Shown one piece after another: positions 5,579 through 7,782 of a DNA stretch of 7,782 nt. The notes under the pieces are model-generated. The model did not search any database. It had not been told where the DNA came from and saw only the letters and a list, made by a program, of their open reading frames with translations. Position 1 is the first letter of the stretch. The number at the start of each line of letters is the position of its first letter. The DNA is from Planctomycetota bacterium. Its GTDB lineage: Bacteria; Planctomycetota; Planctomycetia; Isosphaerales; Isosphaeraceae. The position numbers and the translations under genes were made by a program. The DNA lies in contig JAKBCQ010000089.1 of the NCBI GenBank assembly GCA_021807585.1, positions 1 to 7,782 of the forward strand, in the 5' to 3' direction.

Positions 5579-7782
5579 ATGCGACCGGTGATAGATTTAC
5601 TGATTAAAACGCGCCGTGTCGCGGTGGCGCTCACTCTCGTTCTGTTGGCGGGGCTCTTGTACGCGGGGAAGAAGGTCGCGTACGAGCAATCGATCCAATC
5701 ATTCTTCTCAGACGTCGATCCCGACATCGTCCGCTATCGCCGCGCGTCCGACCTATTTGGTAACGACAATTTTATATTTATATGTTATGAAGACAAGGAC
5801 TTGTTGACTCCCGCGGGGATGGATCGCGTGCGTGAGCTGGCGCGGCGGACGGGACCGAAATCGATCGCGGGGATTCGCGACGTGCAGTCGATCGACGCGA
5901 CGCCGACGTTTTGGCGGCTCGACGACGGGCTCCTGGCGCTCGAGAAGCTTCCCAAATTCCTCCGCGTCCGCGCCTTCGAGGCGCTCAAAAACCAGGTCCG
6001 AAAATCGGGGACGAGCGATTCGCTTTCGATCGGATCGGCGATCCGTTCCGCCGACGCCAAAACGCTTGAAGAGCTGAAAAAACGTATTGTTAAACATCCG
6101 TTATTAGAAGGAACTTTGATCGACGCGAAGGGAACGACGGTTTCGATCGTCGCGCGGCTCAAGAGCACCGAGGAGTTTGATATGAAGCGGACGGTCGCGA
6201 CGATCCGCGACGTCGCGGATTCGTTCGCTCGAGAAGCGGGATTGTCGCGTCCGGCGATCGTCGGGCCCCCCGTGCTGCTCGCCGACGGCTTCGCGAACAT
6301 CGAACGCGACGGTCGTCGGCTGGCGATGTTGGGGATGATTCTGATCGCGATCGTCACTTACACCGCGGTTCGGAGCGTATGGTGGGCCGTGGTTCCGCTG
6401 CTGGCGGGTTGGGTCGTTTGGCTCGCGACCGAAACAATCCTCGCGGTTTTGGGGCTCAAGCTTTCGCTCTCCGGCGGTCCGCTCGTGGCGCAAATCATCG
6501 TTTTGACGATGCCCGCGGCGAGCCACCTGGCGATTCACTTTCGCGACGACCTCCGCGGCGGCGGCTCCCGTGAAGCCGCGGCGCGATCCACGCTTGCCGC
6601 TGTACTGATCCCGATTATGTGGTGCGCCGTGACGGGAGCGATCGGCTACGGCGTGCTGCTGACCTCGAACCTCACCCCGATTCGCCAATTCGGCGCGATT
6701 TTAGGGGGATGCACGCTGATCGCGGCGCTCCTGACGATGGCGATCGCTCCGTTCGCAATGCTGCCGCCGTTTGCGCGCAAGGAAACGATCCCGATCTTCA
6801 CCGACTCGATCGATTCGAAGCCGAATCGGATGAATCGCCTGATCGATTGGATCGATCGCGACGCGAATCGAATCGTGATCGGCGTGATCGCGATCGTCGT
6901 TCCCGTTTCGCTCGGCGTTTTTCGCCTCGAATATGAGTCCAATTATATTAACGTATTTAAGCAAAGTTCACGCGTGGTGCGTGATTATCGGTATGTCGAA
7001 TCGAGGCTCGGGGGTATCGGCGTGTGCGTGGTCGTGGCGCCGCTGCCCGACGGGCTCAACGACGCGAGCGTTGCGCGTTTGAATGATTATGCGAAATCGC
7101 TTTTATCTTTAAATCAAACGGGATCGACGCGAATCGAACGGTCGATATCGAGCGCGACGTTGCTTGATCCCGAGGGGACGATTGCGCGCGAACCCGCCGC
7201 GGTTCGAGAGGCGGTGTATCGCGATAAGGTCGCGCTCATCGAGGCTTCGCCGCAGGCCGAATTATCGCTCGGATTTTGGAACCCGCGCGAGAGGCTCGCC
7301 CGCATCATGATTCGCGTTCCCGAACAACAGCCCGCGGGAGACAAGGAACGGACGTTCGGGATCGCGGTAAAGAGCGCGCGCGAACGATTCGGCGCCGAAT
7401 CATTTTTAACAGGTCTTTCTTTTTTGATGACTCGGACGGCGCGAGGGGTCGTCGCGACTCAATGGTCGACGATGATCGCATCGATCGGCGGGATCCTTTT
7501 GATGCTGACCCTGGCGCTCCGCCGCGCCCGACTCGCGGCGCTCGCGCTGCTCCCGTCGTTGCTCGCGATCGTCCTTGTTCTTGGGCTGATGGGCTGGACG
7601 GGGATCAAGCTCGACATCGCGACGGCGCTCGTCGCGAGCGTGGCGCTCGGGCTTTCGGTCGACGACACGTTTCATTGCCTGTTGCAATTTCATCGTATGA
7701 AACAGACCGAATCCTTTTATGATAGCTTGCGATCGAGTTATCGCTCGACGGGGCCCGGCGTGTTACTTTCGAGTTCGGCGGT
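5579..7782 (+). CDS. RND-superfamily MMPL-type exporter, truncated at its 3' end by the window
   Basis: The frame runs without a stop from ATG 5579 to the window end (734 codons). It shows the two-fold RND layout. TM1 is at about 12-30, followed by an extracytoplasmic loop of about 215 residues and a cluster TM2-TM6 (about 248-264, 268-293, 299-321, 340-363, 370-396). The second half repeats this: TM7 about 432-448, a second large loop to about 628, then TM8 about 630-648, TM9 about 652-676 and TM10. TM10 holds ALGLSVDDTFHCLLQFHR, with Asp695-Asp696, the acidic motif typical of MMPL/RND proton relays. The equivalent TM4 segment (VAQIIVLTMPAASHLAIHF) lacks the acidic pair. The last one or two helices are missing. 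Family members use the proton gradient to move lipids or other hydrophobic compounds; the substrate here is not predictable. Clusters of AT-rich codons occur in the loops, for example at 5764-5790 and 6934-6962. The terminator after cphA suggests independent transcription. Confidence 0.9.
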   Translation, partial: MRPVIDLLIKTRRVAVALTLVLLAGLLYAGKKVAYEQSIQSFFSDVDPDIVRYRRASDLFGNDNFIFICYEDKDLLTPAGMDRVRELARRTGPKSIAGIRDVQSIDATPTFWRLDDGLLALEKLPKFLRVRAFEALKNQVRKSGTSDSLSIGSAIRSADAKTLEELKKRIVKHPLLEGTLIDAKGTTVSIVARLKSTEEFDMKRTVATIRDVADSFAREAGLSRPAIVGPPVLLADGFANIERDGRRLAMLGMILIAIVTYTAVRSVWWAVVPLLAGWVVWLATETILAVLGLKLSLSGGPLVAQIIVLTMPAASHLAIHFRDDLRGGGSREAAARSTLAAVLIPIMWCAVTGAIGYGVLLTSNLTPIRQFGAILGGCTLIAALLTMAIAPFAMLPPFARKETIPIFTDSIDSKPNRMNRLIDWIDRDANRIVIGVIAIVVPVSLGVFRLEYESNYINVFKQSSRVVRDYRYVESRLGGIGVCVVVAPLPDGLNDASVARLNDYAKSLLSLNQTGSTRIERSISSATLLDPEGTIAREPAAVREAVYRDKVALIEASPQAELSLGFWNPRERLARIMIRVPEQQPAGDKERTFGIAVKSARERFGAESFLTGLSFLMTRTARGVVATQWSTMIASIGGILLMLTLALRRARLAALALLPSLLAIVLVLGLMGWTGIKLDIATALVASVALGLSVDDTFHCLLQFHRMKQTESFYDSLRSSYRSTGPGVLLSSSA

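Noticed and set aside
5290..5607. Plus-strand 105-codon frame beginning in the terminator tail
   Set aside because: It starts within the hairpin's T-rich tract, has no ribosome binding site, changes character from AT-rich to GC-rich midway and overlaps the MMPL start.

Overview
The window is GC-rich bacterial DNA, roughly 60% G+C by eye, from an organism that makes cyanophycin or a related Asp-backbone polymer. It is not obviously a cyanobacterium. The SET-domain protein, the RND/MMPL-type exporter, the long intergenic gap and the GC-rich codon use suggest a planctomycete-like bacterium. That assignment is inference, because there is no rRNA or marker gene here.

Layout: (1) Bases 1-1140, minus strand: the N-terminal half of an ABC exporter, cut by the left edge. 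A PH-like N-terminal region and a small cysteine cluster precede the transmembrane domain; the ATPase domain lies outside the window. (2) Bases 1141-2131: a long divergent intergenic region with two 34-nt direct repeats (31/34 identical, 71-bp period) around a short dyad, and no convincing gene. (3) Bases 2132-5215, plus strand: a complete cyanophycin synthetase (CphA) with all three usual domains. Fused in frame at its C-terminus is an apparently intact SET methyltransferase domain with a post-SET cysteine motif. (4) Bases 5216-5578: a strong bidirectional terminator hairpin, an AT-rich patch and candidate promoters. (5) Bases 5579-7782, plus strand: an RND/MMPL-family exporter, cut by the right edge.

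How the genes may work together: CphA would build the polymer from Asp and Arg (or Lys) using ATP. The fused SET domain would methylate lysine side chains, on the polymer, on CphA itself or on another protein; the target is unknown. The divergent ABC exporter sits where a cyanophycin-associated ABC transporter has been described next to cphA in other bacteria (from memory). The MMPL gene is separated from cphA by the terminator and is probably an independent unit.

The most unusual item is the CphA-SET fusion, a single polypeptide joining non-ribosomal polyamide synthesis to a methyltransferase.
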